64,000 bases of DNA from Microbacterium luticocti DSM 19459. GTDB taxonomy: Bacteria > Actinomycetota > Actinomycetes > Actinomycetales > Microbacteriaceae. The stretch spans positions 62,001 to 126,000 of the forward strand of contig NZ_AULS01000003.1 in assembly GCF_000422405.1 (NCBI RefSeq). The letters are read 5' to 3'. A model generated the notes under the pieces. That model did not search any database. It was not told the DNA's origin and was given only the letters and a program-made list of their open reading frames with translations. A program made the position numbers and the translations under genes. Positions 41,802 through 50,671 of the stretch are shown in pieces; the stretch's first letter is position 1; the number at the start of each line of letters is the position of its first letter.

Positions 41802-41884
41802 TCGACGGCACCCGAGCTGTCGATGGTGTCCGAGCTGTCGACGGCGCCCGAGCTGTCGATGGTGTCCGAGCTGTCGACGGCGCC
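41801..41884. repeat. 18-bp tandem repeat upstream of the GNAT gene
   Basis: Four direct copies begin at 41813, 41831, 41849 and 41867, alternating CGAGCTGTCGATGGTGTC and CGAGCTGTCGACGGCGCC, with a partial copy at 41801-41812. It is therefore also a 36-bp unit repeated twice. Confidence 0.9.
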
Positions 41885-41924
41885 CCGAGCGCCTGACGAT
41901 GGACCTTTCCGGAGAGATGCCAAA

Positions 41925-41961
41925 GGGCCCCGAGCCGGGTTCATCACCCGGCGCGGGGCCC
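41925..41961 (-). terminator. terminator hairpin after ctaF
   Basis: A 16-bp stem with one mismatch (41925-41940 with 41946-41961), 5-base loop, followed on the minus strand by TTTGGC. Lies 12 bases past the ctaF stop. Confidence 0.85.
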
Positions 41962-41973
41962 GTCGACAGTCTC

Positions 41974-42408
41974 TCAGCGGGCGAAGTTGCCGCGGTAGTA
42001 CTCGTACACCCAGCCGACGATCGCGACGGCGAACACGCCGAATCCGATCGGCAGCATCCAGGAGCCCACCGCCAGCCCGATCGCCGCGATCGCGGCCGAG
42101 CCGGCGAGCACGATCGGCCACCACGACCACGGCGAGAACTCGCCGATCTCGGGGTCGCCGTCGTCGATGTCGGCCGTCAACACGTCCTCAGGCAGCTCGC
42201 CGCCCTGTGCGCGGTGCACGCGGCCGATGTAGAACGCGATCAGTGCCGCCATGAACCCGACGAACAGCAGCGCGATGGTGCCGACCCACTCGATCGCGTG
42301 GAACCACACGATGTCGGGGTGGTCGACGATGTTCCAGAACGTGTAGACCGCGGACATCACGACGAAGAAGCCGCAGATGACCCACCAGATGCCGATGTTC
42401 GTGCGCAC
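41974..42408 (-). CDS. ctaF: cytochrome c oxidase subunit 4, actinobacterial type
   Basis: Small actinobacterial-specific subunit of the aa3 oxidase. 144 residues with four membrane helices in two pairs (about 4-26, 36-61, 92-112 and 114-136) and the conserved FSPWSWWPIVLAG before the third. The ATG is immediately next to the ctaD stop (0-base gap), so it is co-translated with ctaD. Ends the ctaC-ctaD-ctaF operon. Confidence 0.94.
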   Translation of the reverse strand: MRTNIGIWWVICGFFVVMSAVYTFWNIVDHPDIVWFHAIEWVGTIALLFVGFMAALIAFYIGRVHRAQGGELPEDVLTADIDDGDPEIGEFSPWSWWPIVLAGSAAIAAIGLAVGSWMLPIGFGVFAVAIVGWVYEYYRGNFAR

Positions 42409-44142
42409 TTATTTCACCTCTCCGCTCGCACCGGCCAGAACCGGGATGCCGTCCGGCGCCGCCTCGGGGTGGTTCAGGTCGAACGCCGGCCGCTCGCTGC
42501 GGATGCGCGGGATCGACGTGAAGTTGTGCCGCGGCGGCGGGCAGCTGGTCGCCCACTCCAACGACGCCCCGTAGCCCCACGGGTCGTTGACCGTGACCTT
42601 CGGCGCCTTGCGTGCGGTGATCCACACGTTCAGCAGGAACGGGATCATCGACGAGCCCAGCAGCATCGCACCGATCGTGGACACCTGGTTCATCCACGTC
42701 CAGCCGTCCGACGGGGCGTAGTCGGCGTAGCGTCGCGGCATCCCGTCGACGCCCGCCCAGTGCTGCACGAGGAAGGTCATGTGGAAGCCGATGAACAGCA
42801 TCCAGAAGTGCACCATCCCGAGCCGCTCGTTGAGCATCTTGCCGGTCCACTTCGGCCACCAGAAATAGAAGCCCGAGAACATCGCGAACACCACGGTGCC
42901 GAACACCACGTAGTGGAAGTGCGCGACGACGAAGTACGAGTCCGACAGGAAGAAGTCCAGCGGCGGCGACGCGAGGATCACACCGGTGAGCCCGCCGAAC
43001 ACGAACGAGGCGAGGAACCCGATCGCGAACACCATGGGCGTCTCGAACGTGATCGAGCCGCGCCACATGGTGCCGATCCAGTTGAAGATCTTCACGCCGG
43101 TCGGGATCGCGATGAGCATGGTCATCAGTGAGAAGAACGGCAGCAGCACCGCGCCGGTCACGTACATGTGGTGCGCCCACACCGACACCGACAGCGACGC
43201 GATCGCGATCGTGGCGTACACCAGGGTCTTGTACCCGAAGATCGGCTTGCGGCTGAACACCGGGAACACCTCGGACACGATGCCGAAGAACGGCAGCGCG
43301 ATGATGTACACCTCGGGATGCCCGAAGAACCAGAACAGGTGCTGCCAGAGCAGCACACCGCCGTTGGCCGAGTCGTAGATGTGCGCGCCGAGCACGCGGT
43401 CGGCGGCGGCGCCGAAGACCGCGGCGGCCAGCACCGGGAAGACCATGATGATCAGGATGCTGGTGATCAGGGTGTTCCACGAGAAGATCGGCATGCGCCA
43501 CATGGTCATCCCCGGGGCACGCATCGTGATCACCGTGGTGATGAAGTTCACCGCACCCAGGATCGTGCCGAAACCGCTGATGCCCAATCCCAGGAACCAC
43601 AGGTTGCCGCCCGCGCCCGGCGAGAACGTCGCGTTCGCCAGCGGCTGGTACGCGAACCACCCGAACGAGGCCGCACCCTGCGGGGTGAGGAACCCGGCCG
43701 TGGCGATGGTCGAGCCGAACAGGAACAGCCAGAATGCGAACGCGTTCAGCCGAGGGAACGCCACATCCGGCGCCCCCAACTGCAACGGCAGGATCGCGTT
43801 GGCGAACCCGGCGAACAGCGGCGTCGCGAACATCAGCAGCATGATCGTGCCGTGCATCGTGAACAGCTGGTTGAACTGCTCCTTGGTCGGGATCAGCTGC
43901 ATGCCCGGCTCGAACAGCTCGGCGCGGATGATCAGCGCCATCACGCCGCCGAGCATGAAGAACATCACCGACGAGATCAGGTACATGTACCCGATGGTCT
44001 TGTGATCGGTGGAGGTGATCCACCGCACCACGATGTTGCCCTTCTGCTCCACCCGGGTGGAGCTCATCAGAGCGGCCTGTCGCGGCGGCAGGGTCGTCGT
44101 CCGGCTCTTCGTGGATTCCTGAAGCGGGAGCGTTGTCGCCAT
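42409..44142 (-). CDS. ctaD: cytochrome c oxidase subunit I
   Basis: Catalytic subunit holding heme a and the heme a3-CuB site, pumping protons. 577 residues with twelve membrane helices. [15 protein letters not shown] contains the His-Tyr cross-link region, HHMYVTG the CuB histidines and HFHYVVFG the heme ligands. The ATG at 44142 ([11 protein letters not shown]) is chosen: GGAGG lies upstream across the ctaC stop, which is 1 base away. The open frame extends 31 codons into ctaC. Confidence 0.98.
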   Translation of the reverse strand: MATTLPLQESTKSRTTTLPPRQAALMSSTRVEQKGNIVVRWITSTDHKTIGYMYLISSVMFFMLGGVMALIIRAELFEPGMQLIPTKEQFNQLFTMHGTIMLLMFATPLFAGFANAILPLQLGAPDVAFPRLNAFAFWLFLFGSTIATAGFLTPQGAASFGWFAYQPLANATFSPGAGGNLWFLGLGISGFGTILGAVNFITTVITMRAPGMTMWRMPIFSWNTLITSILIIMVFPVLAAAVFGAAADRVLGAHIYDSANGGVLLWQHLFWFFGHPEVYIIALPFFGIVSEVFPVFSRKPIFGYKTLVYATIAIASLSVSVWAHHMYVTGAVLLPFFSLMTMLIAIPTGVKIFNWIGTMWRGSITFETPMVFAIGFLASFVFGGLTGVILASPPLDFFLSDSYFVVAHFHYVVFGTVVFAMFSGFYFWWPKWTGKMLNERLGMVHFWMLFIGFHMTFLVQHWAGVDGMPRRYADYAPSDGWTWMNQVSTIGAMLLGSSMIPFLLNVWITARKAPKVTVNDPWGYGASLEWATSCPPPRHNFTSIPRIRSERPAFDLNHPEAAPDGIPVLAGASGEVK

Positions 44143-44143
44143 C

Positions 44144-45040
44144 TCACTTGCCTCCGTTGGTCGACGCGCCGGTCCCGGGCTCGTTCTGGAGCCGGTCGTA
44201 GGCGTCGGTGATGTCTCCGGTGTTGCCCTCGTCACGCAGCTTCTGCAGGTACTGCTGGTACTCGTCTGCGCTGACCACCTTCACGCGGAAGAGCATCGCC
44301 GAGTGGTACTCGCCACAGAGTTCGGCGCACTTCCCCTGATAGGTGCCCTCACGGGTCGGCGTGAACGACCAGGAGTTGTCGCGGCCGATGTAGAGGTCCT
44401 TCTTGTACAGGAAGTCGATGATCCAGAACGAGTGCGCCACATCGCGCGACTCGAGGTCGATGCGCACCCGCTCGTTCACCGGCAGGTACAGGGTGGGCAG
44501 TGCGTCCTGGTCGACGTTGCCGGCCTTGTCGGGCTCGGCCTGCACGCCCATGGTCCACACCGCGTCGGAGTTGTCGGCGGCCTGACCGTTGTACTGGAAG
44601 TCCCACGACCACTGCTTGCCGATCGCCACGACCGACACGTCGGGGTGCTGGTCCTGCGTCTCGAGCACCGCCTGGTCGCGCGCGGTGAAGGCGAACATGC
44701 CCGCCACCAGCAGCACCGGGATGACGGTGTAGAAGATCTCGATCGGCATGTTGTAGCGCAGCTGCACCGGCAGGCCGGTCTGTCCCTTGCGGCGACGGTA
44801 CGCGACCATCGCCCACAGCATGAGTCCCCAGGTGATGAAGCCCACCACGAGCAGCACCACCCACGAGTTGACCCAGAGCCCCGACACCATCTCGGTGCGG
44901 TTGGTGGCCGGCGGTGCACTCGCATCCTCGAAGCCGGGCAGGAACCCGTGCAACTGAGTGGGGGTGCATCCTGCGAGTAGGACGGCGGCGGCCGTCCCGA
45001 GCGGGAGGGCGACCCAGCGGAGGCGACGTTTCGAGGGCAC
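44144..45040 (-). CDS. ctaC: cytochrome c oxidase subunit II
   Basis: Carries the CuA centre that accepts electrons from the bcc complex. 298 residues. Lipoprotein signal with lipobox LLAGC (Cys25), two membrane helices (about 55-77 and 99-122) and the cupredoxin domain with the CuA loop [12 protein letters not shown] near residue 236. The GTG at 45040 is chosen because AAAGG lies 6 bases upstream and the signal sequence then begins with SKRRLR. First gene of ctaC-ctaD-ctaF. Confidence 0.96.
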   Translation of the reverse strand: MPSKRRLRWVALPLGTAAAVLLAGCTPTQLHGFLPGFEDASAPPATNRTEMVSGLWVNSWVVLLVVGFITWGLMLWAMVAYRRRKGQTGLPVQLRYNMPIEIFYTVIPVLLVAGMFAFTARDQAVLETQDQHPDVSVVAIGKQWSWDFQYNGQAADNSDAVWTMGVQAEPDKAGNVDQDALPTLYLPVNERVRIDLESRDVAHSFWIIDFLYKKDLYIGRDNSWSFTPTREGTYQGKCAELCGEYHSAMLFRVKVVSADEYQQYLQKLRDEGNTGDITDAYDRLQNEPGTGASTNGGK

Positions 45041-45077
45041 AGCGCACCTTTCCGGGATCAACGAACTGACAGTGGCC

Positions 45078-45083
45078 AGTCTA
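45078..45083 (-). promoter_or_regulatory. -10 element of the ctaC-ctaD-ctaF operon
   Basis: TAGACT on the minus strand, transcription expected near 45070, leader about 30 bases with AAAGG. Between here and erpA lies a perfect 14-bp palindrome (45177-45190) just past the erpA stop. Confidence 0.55.
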
Positions 45084-45205
45084 GAGCAACCTCCCACCGG
45101 ATTCTGGCCAATCGCCCAGGCGGGGCGCAGGCCGACGGTGCCGCGACACGGATGTTCCGGGTACGCGAAACGCCGGCCACCGGCCGGTGGAAGGGTCGGG
45201 CCGGT

Positions 45206-45571
45206 TCAGTGGAAGCTGTCGCCGCAGGCGCAGCTGCCGGCCGCATTCGGGTTGTCGATCGTGAAGCCCTGCTCGGCGATCGTGTCCTTGAAGTCGATGG
45301 TCGCGCCGTCGAGGTACGGGATGCTCATCTCGTCCACGATGACCTCGACGCCGTCGAAGTCGACGGTGCGGTCGCCGTCGAGGTACCGCTCGTCGAAGTA
45401 GAGCTGGTAGATCAGCCCGCTGCATCCGCCCGGCTGCACGGCCACGCGCAGCCGCAGGTCGTCACGGCCCTCGGCCGCCAGGAGGCTCTTCACCTTGTCG
45501 GCGGCCGCATCGGTCAGCAGCACGCCGTGGTCGCGGACGGGCTGGTCGGCGGTGAGTGCGGTGTCGGTCAT
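45206..45571 (-). CDS. erpA: iron-sulfur cluster insertion protein, A-type
   Basis: A-type carrier that delivers Fe-S clusters to apo-proteins; a plausible client is the Rieske protein encoded nearby. 121 residues with the three ligand cysteines at 50 (PGGCSG), 114 and 116 (SCACG). ATG with GGAGG upstream. The gene beside ctaC is a conserved actinobacterial arrangement. Confidence 0.95.
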   Translation of the reverse strand: MTDTALTADQPVRDHGVLLTDAAADKVKSLLAAEGRDDLRLRVAVQPGGCSGLIYQLYFDERYLDGDRTVDFDGVEVIVDEMSIPYLDGATIDFKDTIAEQGFTIDNPNAAGSCACGDSFH

Positions 45572-45605
45572 GTGTTTCCTCCGGGTGTGGGCGTCGGATG
45601 CCGCA

Positions 45606-45611
45606 AGTCTA
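45606..45611 (-). promoter_or_regulatory. -10 element of erpA
   Basis: TAGACT on the minus strand with a leader of about 27 bases carrying GGAGG. Confidence 0.5.
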
Positions 45612-45649
45612 CGCCGCGCCGCCCACCCCGGGCGTGACGAGGGGGCATG

Positions 45650-47044
45650 TCACCGACCGCGCGCGTCCAGGCGCTCCAGCAGCAGCGCCTCGGAGATCAG
45701 CGCGTGCCGGAACGTGTCCAGGTGCAGCGATTCGTTGGGGCTGTGCGCCCGCGCGTGCGGGTCCTCCACTCCGGTGACCAGGATCTGCGCCTCGGGGAAG
45801 GTGCGCACCAGGTCGGCGATGAACGGGATCGACCCGCCCACGCCGAGCTCGACCGGGTCGGCGCCGTAACCGGCCGCGAGCGCGTCGCGCGCCTCACCGA
45901 CCGCCCACCCGCCGGTGTCGACGAGGAATCCGTCGCCGCAGTCGACGTCCGAGAAGGTGAGTTCGGCGCCGAACGGCGCGTGCGCGCGCAGGTGTGCGGC
46001 GATCGCCTCGTATGCCTCGCGGGCGGGCTGCCCCGGTGCGATCCGGGCGCTGATGACGACGGTCACCTCGGGGGTGAGCGTGTTCGAGGCGTTCACGACG
46101 CTCGGCGCGTCGATGCCGGTGACGGTGATGGATGCCTTGTTCCAGATGCGGCTGAGGATGCTGTCGCGTCCGATCGGGGTGACCGCGTCGGGCAGGCCCG
46201 CCTCGTCCCGCAGCGTCTGCTCCGAGTAGGCGGGGGTGGCGGCATCCCGCTGCGCCAGGCCCGGCACCGCGACGGCGCCGTCGTCGTCCCACAGTGTGGC
46301 CAGCAGTTTCACGGTCGCCATCATGGCGTCGGGCACCGCTCCCCCGAACATGCCGGAGTGCGACGCGTGCTCGAGGGTGCGCACCGTCAGCGTGAACCGT
46401 GCGTTGCCGCGCAGCGAGACGGTGAGCGCCGGGGTGGTGGCATCCCAGTTGCCGGAGTCGGCGACCACGATCACGTCGGCGCGCAGCGCGTCGGCGTTGT
46501 CGGCCAGAAACTGCGCGAACGAGCGGGATCCGGCCTCTTCTTCACCCTCGACGAACAGGGCGACGCCCAGGCGGATGTCGTCGCCGAGCGTGTCGCGCAG
46601 CGTCCGCAGCGCGCCGATGTGCACCATGACGCCCGCCTTGTCGTCGGCGGCGCCGCGGCCGTACAGCCGCCCGTCGCGCACCGTCGGCTCGAACGGCGGG
46701 GTGTCCCACAGTGCCTCGTCGCCGACCGGCTGCACGTCGTGGTGCGCGTACAGCAGGATCGTGGGCCGCCCGTCGCGTGCGGCCCGGGTGGCCAGCACCG
46801 CGGGCATGCCGCGCCGGTCGCCGCCGTCGATGGCGGCATCGCGGATCTGCACGGACTCGAACACTCCGGTGCTCTTGGCGAGGGCCGCGACCGCCTCGGC
46901 GCTGCGGCGCACCTGCGCGTGGTCGAAGCCGTCGAACGCGACGGACGGGATCCGCACGAGCGATCCCAGGTCGGCCAGGGCGGCGGGGATGTTCCCGGCC
47001 GCGGCCTCGCGGACCGCGGCGGGGCGGGACTGTTCGGATGTCAT
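45650..47044 (-). CDS. M20 family dipeptidase / metallopeptidase
   Basis: 464 residues; di-zinc M20 fold of the cytosolic dipeptidase group. LLYAHHDVQPVG near residue 97 gives the first metal His-x-Asp, GRGAADDKAGV the bridging Asp, VEGEEEAGS the general base and metal Glu, and HSPNESLHLDTF the last metal His. A lid domain lies between (about 195-335). It may cleave cysteinyl-glycine or other dipeptides; the substrate is not predictable. ATG at 47044 lies 7 bases after TAAGAT, so it is leaderless. Confidence 0.93.
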   Translation of the reverse strand: MTSEQSRPAAVREAAAGNIPAALADLGSLVRIPSVAFDGFDHAQVRRSAEAVAALAKSTGVFESVQIRDAAIDGGDRRGMPAVLATRAARDGRPTILLYAHHDVQPVGDEALWDTPPFEPTVRDGRLYGRGAADDKAGVMVHIGALRTLRDTLGDDIRLGVALFVEGEEEAGSRSFAQFLADNADALRADVIVVADSGNWDATTPALTVSLRGNARFTLTVRTLEHASHSGMFGGAVPDAMMATVKLLATLWDDDGAVAVPGLAQRDAATPAYSEQTLRDEAGLPDAVTPIGRDSILSRIWNKASITVTGIDAPSVVNASNTLTPEVTVVISARIAPGQPAREAYEAIAAHLRAHAPFGAELTFSDVDCGDGFLVDTGGWAVGEARDALAAGYGADPVELGVGGSIPFIADLVRTFPEAQILVTGVEDPHARAHSPNESLHLDTFRHALISEALLLERLDARGR

Positions 47045-47049
47045 GCGGG

Positions 47050-47055
47050 TAATCT
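47050..47055 (+). promoter_or_regulatory. -10 element of the DUF3043 gene
   Basis: TAATCT on the plus strand; it shares 4 bases with the minus-strand -10 at 47052-47057, so the two promoters compete for polymerase. Confidence 0.5.
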
Positions 47056-47057
47056 TA
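47052..47057 (-). promoter_or_regulatory. -10 element of leaderless M20 dipeptidase gene
   Basis: TAAGAT on the minus strand, 7 bases before the ATG; overlaps the plus-strand -10 of the next gene. Confidence 0.55.
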
Positions 47058-47101
47058 AGGGCACGCCCTTTCCGTCCCCCTTTCGCGATCGAGGATCATC
47101 C

Positions 47102-47665
47102 GTGGCCAAGAAGACCGCCGACACCCCTGCCGAGGCAGAGCCGACGCCCGCGACGGGCAAGGGCCGGCCGACGCCGACGCGGGCCGAGCGGGAGGCGGCG
47201 CGCAAGCGCCCGCTGGTCGCGGACACCAAAGAGGCCCGCGCCCGGCAGAAGGCCGAACTCGCCGCCCAGCGCGAGAGGGCCCGCATCGGCATGGCCGCCG
47301 GTGACGACAAGTACCTGCCCGCACGCGACAAGGGTCCGCAGCGCCGGTTCGTGCGCGACTACATCGATGCCGGCTGGCACATCGGCGAGCTGATCATGCC
47401 GCTGATGATCCTGGTGATCCTGGTGACGTTCCTGCAGTCGATGCCCGAGGTGCAGTTCTACGCGTTCATCGTGCTGTGGGCGTACGTCGTGATCGTGATC
47501 ATCGACATGGTGATCACCTCGATCCGGGTCAAACGCGCCGCAAGCCGCAAGTTCGGCGACCGACGTGAGCGCGGGCTCGGCTGGTACGGCGCGATGCGCA
47601 CCATCCAGATGCGGTGGATGCGGCTGCCCAAGCCGCAGGTCAAGCGCGGGCAGTATCCGGCCTGA
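47102..47665 (+). CDS. DUF3043 domain membrane protein
   Basis: Actinobacterial protein family of unknown function. 187 residues: a charged, helical N-terminus (GRPTPTRAEREAARKRPLV, then KEARARQKAELAAQRERARIGM), two membrane helices (about 98-118 and 121-142) and a basic C-terminus with GLGWYGAMRTIQMRWMRLPKPQVKRGQYP. The GTG at 47102 gives VAKKTADTPAE; the same frame is open far upstream only as the shadow of the dipeptidase gene. Convergent with pyrD across a tandem repeat. Confidence 0.9.
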   Translation: MAKKTADTPAEAEPTPATGKGRPTPTRAEREAARKRPLVADTKEARARQKAELAAQRERARIGMAAGDDKYLPARDKGPQRRFVRDYIDAGWHIGELIMPLMILVILVTFLQSMPEVQFYAFIVLWAYVVIVIIDMVITSIRVKRAASRKFGDRRERGLGWYGAMRTIQMRWMRLPKPQVKRGQYPA

Positions 47666-47680
47666 CCTCGGCCGGGGTCA

Positions 47681-47771
47681 GTCGTCCGGTCGTCCGGTCG
47701 GCGACAGTCGTCCGGTCGGCGTCGGTCGTCCGGTCGGCGTCGGTCGTCCGGTCGGCGTCGGTCGTCCGGTG
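47681..47771. repeat. 18-bp tandem repeat between DUF3043 gene and pyrD
   Basis: Direct copies of GTCGTCCGGTCGGCGTCG begin at 47707, 47725 and 47743, with partial copies at 47681 and 47761. It fills the 110-base space between two convergent genes. No spacers, so it is not a CRISPR. Confidence 0.9.
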
Positions 47772-47775
47772 GTGG

Positions 47776-48798
47776 TCAGCGGGCCAGGCCGCGGTTGATC
47801 TGCCGGGCCCACAACGGCCCGCGGTACAGGAACGCGGTGTACCCCTGCACCAGGTTCGCACCGGCTTCCAGCCGCTCGCGCACGTCGTCGGCGGTCTCGA
47901 CCCCGCCGACCGAGATCACCGTGAACGCGGCGGGCACCACGGCGCGCACCCGGCGCAGCACGGCCATCGAGCGGGCCTTCAGCGGCGCGCCGGACAGGCC
48001 GCCTTCCCCCGCTGCGGCGACGGTCGCCGGGTCGGCCGACAGGCCCTCGCGCGAGATCGTGGTGTTGGTGACGATGATGCCGGCAAGACCCACCTCGACG
48101 GCCAGCCGTGCGATGTGGTCGATCTCGTCGTCGGACAGGTCGGGGGCGATCTTCACCAGCAGGGGCGTCGGGCCCGCGGCATCCTTCACCGCCTGCAACA
48201 GCGGCCGCAGCGTCTGCACCGCCTGCAGCCCGCGCAGTCCCGGGGTGTTCGGCGACGACACGTTCACGGCGAGGTAGTCGGCCAGCGGAGCCAGCAGACG
48301 TGCGCTTCGCACGTAGTCGGCGGTCGCGTCGGCGACGTCGACGACGCGGCTCTTGCCGATGTTCACGCCGATCACGGCGCGGTGCCCCCGCCGGCGCCGC
48401 AGTCTCGCCAGCCGGGTCGCGGCCGCTGCGGCACCGCGGTTGTTGAAGCCCATCCGGTTGACCACCGCGCGGTCGCCGATCAGCCGGAACAGCCGCGGCT
48501 TGGGGTTGCCCTGCTGCGGGAGTGCGGTGACGGTGCCCACCTCGACGTGGCCGAATCCGAGTGCGGTGAGCCCGCGCACACCGACGACGTTCTTGTCGAA
48601 GCCCGCCGCGACCCCGAACGGCGAATCGAAGCTCAGCCCCAGCGCCGTGGTGTGCAGCTGCGGCGCCGGCCGGGTGAGCGCGCGGGCCGCCCACGAGAAC
48701 GGCGGCACGCCGAGCACCCGGACGACGGCCATGCCGCAGTGGTGGGCGAACTCGGCGTCCAGGCGCGACAGCACGACGCGGAAGAGGAAGGGATACAT
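47776..48798 (-). CDS. pyrD: dihydroorotate dehydrogenase (quinone), class 2
   Basis: Membrane-associated pyrimidine-synthesis enzyme that passes electrons to menaquinone. 340 residues. The N-terminal helix MYPFLFRVVLSRLDAEFAHH is the membrane-binding extension of class 2; NRMGFNN, VNVSSPNTPGLR with the class 2 catalytic Ser, and ISVGGVETADDVRERLEAGA are present. ATG lies 7 bases after TACGCT, with GGAGGGG between, so it may use both a very short leader and a ribosome-binding site. Confidence 0.96.
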   Translation of the reverse strand: MYPFLFRVVLSRLDAEFAHHCGMAVVRVLGVPPFSWAARALTRPAPQLHTTALGLSFDSPFGVAAGFDKNVVGVRGLTALGFGHVEVGTVTALPQQGNPKPRLFRLIGDRAVVNRMGFNNRGAAAAATRLARLRRRRGHRAVIGVNIGKSRVVDVADATADYVRSARLLAPLADYLAVNVSSPNTPGLRGLQAVQTLRPLLQAVKDAAGPTPLLVKIAPDLSDDEIDHIARLAVEVGLAGIIVTNTTISREGLSADPATVAAAGEGGLSGAPLKARSMAVLRRVRAVVPAAFTVISVGGVETADDVRERLEAGANLVQGYTAFLYRGPLWARQINRGLAR

Positions 48799-48805
48799 CC
48801 CCTCC

Positions 48806-48811
48806 AGCGTA
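48806..48811 (-). promoter_or_regulatory. -10 element of pyrD
   Basis: TACGCT, 7 bases (GGAGGGG), then ATG of pyrD. Confidence 0.45.
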
Positions 48812-48815
48812 ACGG

Positions 48816-49286
48816 TCAGGCCTCGGCGGCCACGTCGCGGGCGTGGTCGGCGCGCAGCTGCGCGATCGCGGTCTCGAAGTCCTCGAGCGAGTCGAACCCC
48901 TGGTAGACGCTCGCGAAGCGCAGGTAGGCGACCTCGTCGAGCTCGCGCAGCGGCCCGAGGATCGCCAGACCGATGTCGCCGGCCTCGATCTGCGACGAGC
49001 CGGTGCCGCGCAGGTCTTCTTCGACGCGCTGGGCGAGCAGCGCGAGGTCGTCGTCGGTCACCGGCCGGCCCTGGCAGGCCTTGCGTACGCCGGCGGCGAC
49101 CTTCTCACGACTGAACGGCTCGGCCACGCCGGACCGTTTGATCACGGTGAGGCTGGCGGTCTCGATCGTCGAGAACCGGCCGCCGCACTCCGGGCACTGC
49201 CGGCGGCGACGGATGCTGAGGCCATCGTCGCTGGTGCGCGAGTCGATGACCCGGGAATCGGGGTGGCGGCAGAACGGGCAGTGCAT
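48816..49286 (-). CDS. nrdR: transcriptional repressor NrdR
   Basis: Zinc-ribbon plus ATP-cone repressor that senses dATP/ATP and controls ribonucleotide reductase genes. 156 residues: CPFC and CPEC zinc ligands at 3-6 and 31-34, with [17 protein letters not shown], then the ATP-cone [27 protein letters not shown] lies 8 bases after TAGTCT, whose last bases are the hisD stop codon. No ribonucleotide reductase gene is in the window. Confidence 0.97.
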   Translation of the reverse strand: MHCPFCRHPDSRVIDSRTSDDGLSIRRRRQCPECGGRFSTIETASLTVIKRSGVAEPFSREKVAAGVRKACQGRPVTDDDLALLAQRVEEDLRGTGSSQIEAGDIGLAILGPLRELDEVAYLRFASVYQGFDSLEDFETAIAQLRADHARDVAAEA

Positions 49287-49294
49287 CAGCCGAC

Positions 49295-49300
49295 AGACTA
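49295..49300 (-). promoter_or_regulatory. -10 element of leaderless nrdR
   Basis: TAGTCT, 8 bases, then ATG. Its first three bases are the TAG stop codon of hisD. Confidence 0.55.
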
Positions 49301-50599
49301 CCGGGCGAACCGGGCCTTCACGGCCTCGCCGTGCGCGGGCAGCGCCTCGTCGTCGGCCAGGGCCACGATGTGGTCGGCCACCTCGGCGAGGGCCGCGCGG
49401 TCGTATGTGATCACCTGCTGCGGGCGCAGGAAGGTCGCCGCCGACAGTCCGGCGGCGTAGCGCGCCTGGCCGCCGGTGGGCAGCACATGGTTGCTGCCGG
49501 CGAGGTAGTCGCCCAGGCTGACCGGCGCGTACGGGCCGACGAACACGGCGCCGGCGCTGGTGAAGCGCTCCGGACGCGGATCGGCCAGATGCAGTTCCAG
49601 GTGCTCGGGCGCGTAGGCGTTGCTGAACGCGGTGGCCGCCTCGAGGTCGTCCACCAGCACGATCGCCGACTGCACGCCCTCGAGCGCGGTGCGGGCACGT
49701 GCGCCGTTGCGGGTCCGGTCCACCCGCGCCTGCACCTCGGCGCGCACCCGGTCGGCGAGGTCGGCGTCATCGGTGACGAGCACGGCCGAGGCCTGCTCGT
49801 CGTGTTCGGCCTGGCTGATCAGGTCGACGGCCACGAGCACGGCGTCGGCAGTGGCATCCGCCACGACGAGGATCTCGGTGGCGCCGGCCTCGGCATCGAC
49901 GCCGACGACGCCGGCGACGGCGCGCTTGGCGGCCGCGACGAAGTTGTTGCCCGGGCCGGTCACCACGTCGACCGGATCGAGTCCGATCGAGTGCACGCCG
50001 TAGGCGAACGCGGCGACCGCCCCGGCGCCGCCCATCGCATACACCTCGTCGACGCCCAGCAGGCGGGCGGCGGCGAGGATGTCGGGGTGCACACGACCGT
50101 CGAACGCCGCCTGTGGTGGTGAGGCGAGGGCGACGGCCCCGACCCCGGCGACCTGCGCGGGCACCACGTTCATCACGACGCTGGACGGGTAGACCGCCTT
50201 GCCGCCGGGAACGTAGACGCCCGCACGGGCCACGGGCTGCCAGCGCTGCGTGACGCGGGCGCCGTCGCCGAACGCGGTCACCGCGGGCGCGGGCACCTGG
50301 GCGGCCGATGCGCGACGCACGCGGGCGATGGCCTCGTCGAGTGCGGCGCGCACCCGCGGGTCGAGGCGTTCGACCGCCTCGTCGAGGTGCTCGGCGGGCA
50401 CCCGGATCGCGTGGCCGGCGACCGCGTCGAACCGTTCCGCCTGCTCGCGCAGCGCCTGTTCCCCCCGCTCGGCGACGTCTCGGACCAGCTGCGCGGCGGC
50501 GGCCAGGGCGTCGGCCCGGGCGGCCTGGGCACGGGGGACGACGGCGAGCAGCTCGGCGGCCGTCAGCGACCGGCCGCGAAGATCGATGGTGCGCAGCAT
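49298..50599 (-). CDS. hisD: histidinol dehydrogenase
   Basis: Zinc enzyme of the last two steps of histidine synthesis. 433 residues. [21 protein letters not shown], the NAD region [16 protein letters not shown], metal-binding QAEHDEQA, and EHLELH and [15 protein letters not shown] are all present. ATG lies 6 bases after TAGCCT, so it is probably leaderless. Other his genes are not nearby. Confidence 0.97.
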   Translation of the reverse strand: MLRTIDLRGRSLTAAELLAVVPRAQAARADALAAAAQLVRDVAERGEQALREQAERFDAVAGHAIRVPAEHLDEAVERLDPRVRAALDEAIARVRRASAAQVPAPAVTAFGDGARVTQRWQPVARAGVYVPGGKAVYPSSVVMNVVPAQVAGVGAVALASPPQAAFDGRVHPDILAAARLLGVDEVYAMGGAGAVAAFAYGVHSIGLDPVDVVTGPGNNFVAAAKRAVAGVVGVDAEAGATEILVVADATADAVLVAVDLISQAEHDEQASAVLVTDDADLADRVRAEVQARVDRTRNGARARTALEGVQSAIVLVDDLEAATAFSNAYAPEHLELHLADPRPERFTSAGAVFVGPYAPVSLGDYLAGSNHVLPTGGQARYAAGLSAATFLRPQQVITYDRAALAEVADHIVALADDEALPAHGEAVKARFAR

Positions 50600-50605
50600 C
50601 CTTCC

Positions 50606-50611
50606 AGGCTA
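50606..50611 (-). promoter_or_regulatory. -10 element of leaderless hisD
   Basis: TAGCCT, 6 bases, then ATG of hisD. Confidence 0.55.
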
Positions 50612-50640
50612 ACCGGTGGGATGCGCCGGCCCGGCCGCCG

Positions 50641-50671
50641 TGACGCGCCGGTGCGGCCGGGCACCGCGTCA
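50641..50671 (-). terminator. imperfect hairpin after the 362-residue membrane protein gene
   Basis: TGACGCG at 50641-50647 pairs with CGCGTCA at 50665-50671, with GGTGC/GCACC inside. It includes the stop codon. No T-run; modest support. Confidence 0.4.

Noticed and set aside
42188..44023. Second long minus-strand frame over ctaD
   Set aside because: Low-complexity His/Arg/Asp shadow; the true frame has all oxidase motifs.
47681..47771. CRISPR array
   Set aside because: Repeats are directly joined with no spacers, and no cas gene is nearby. The array at 41801-41884 was rejected for the same reason.
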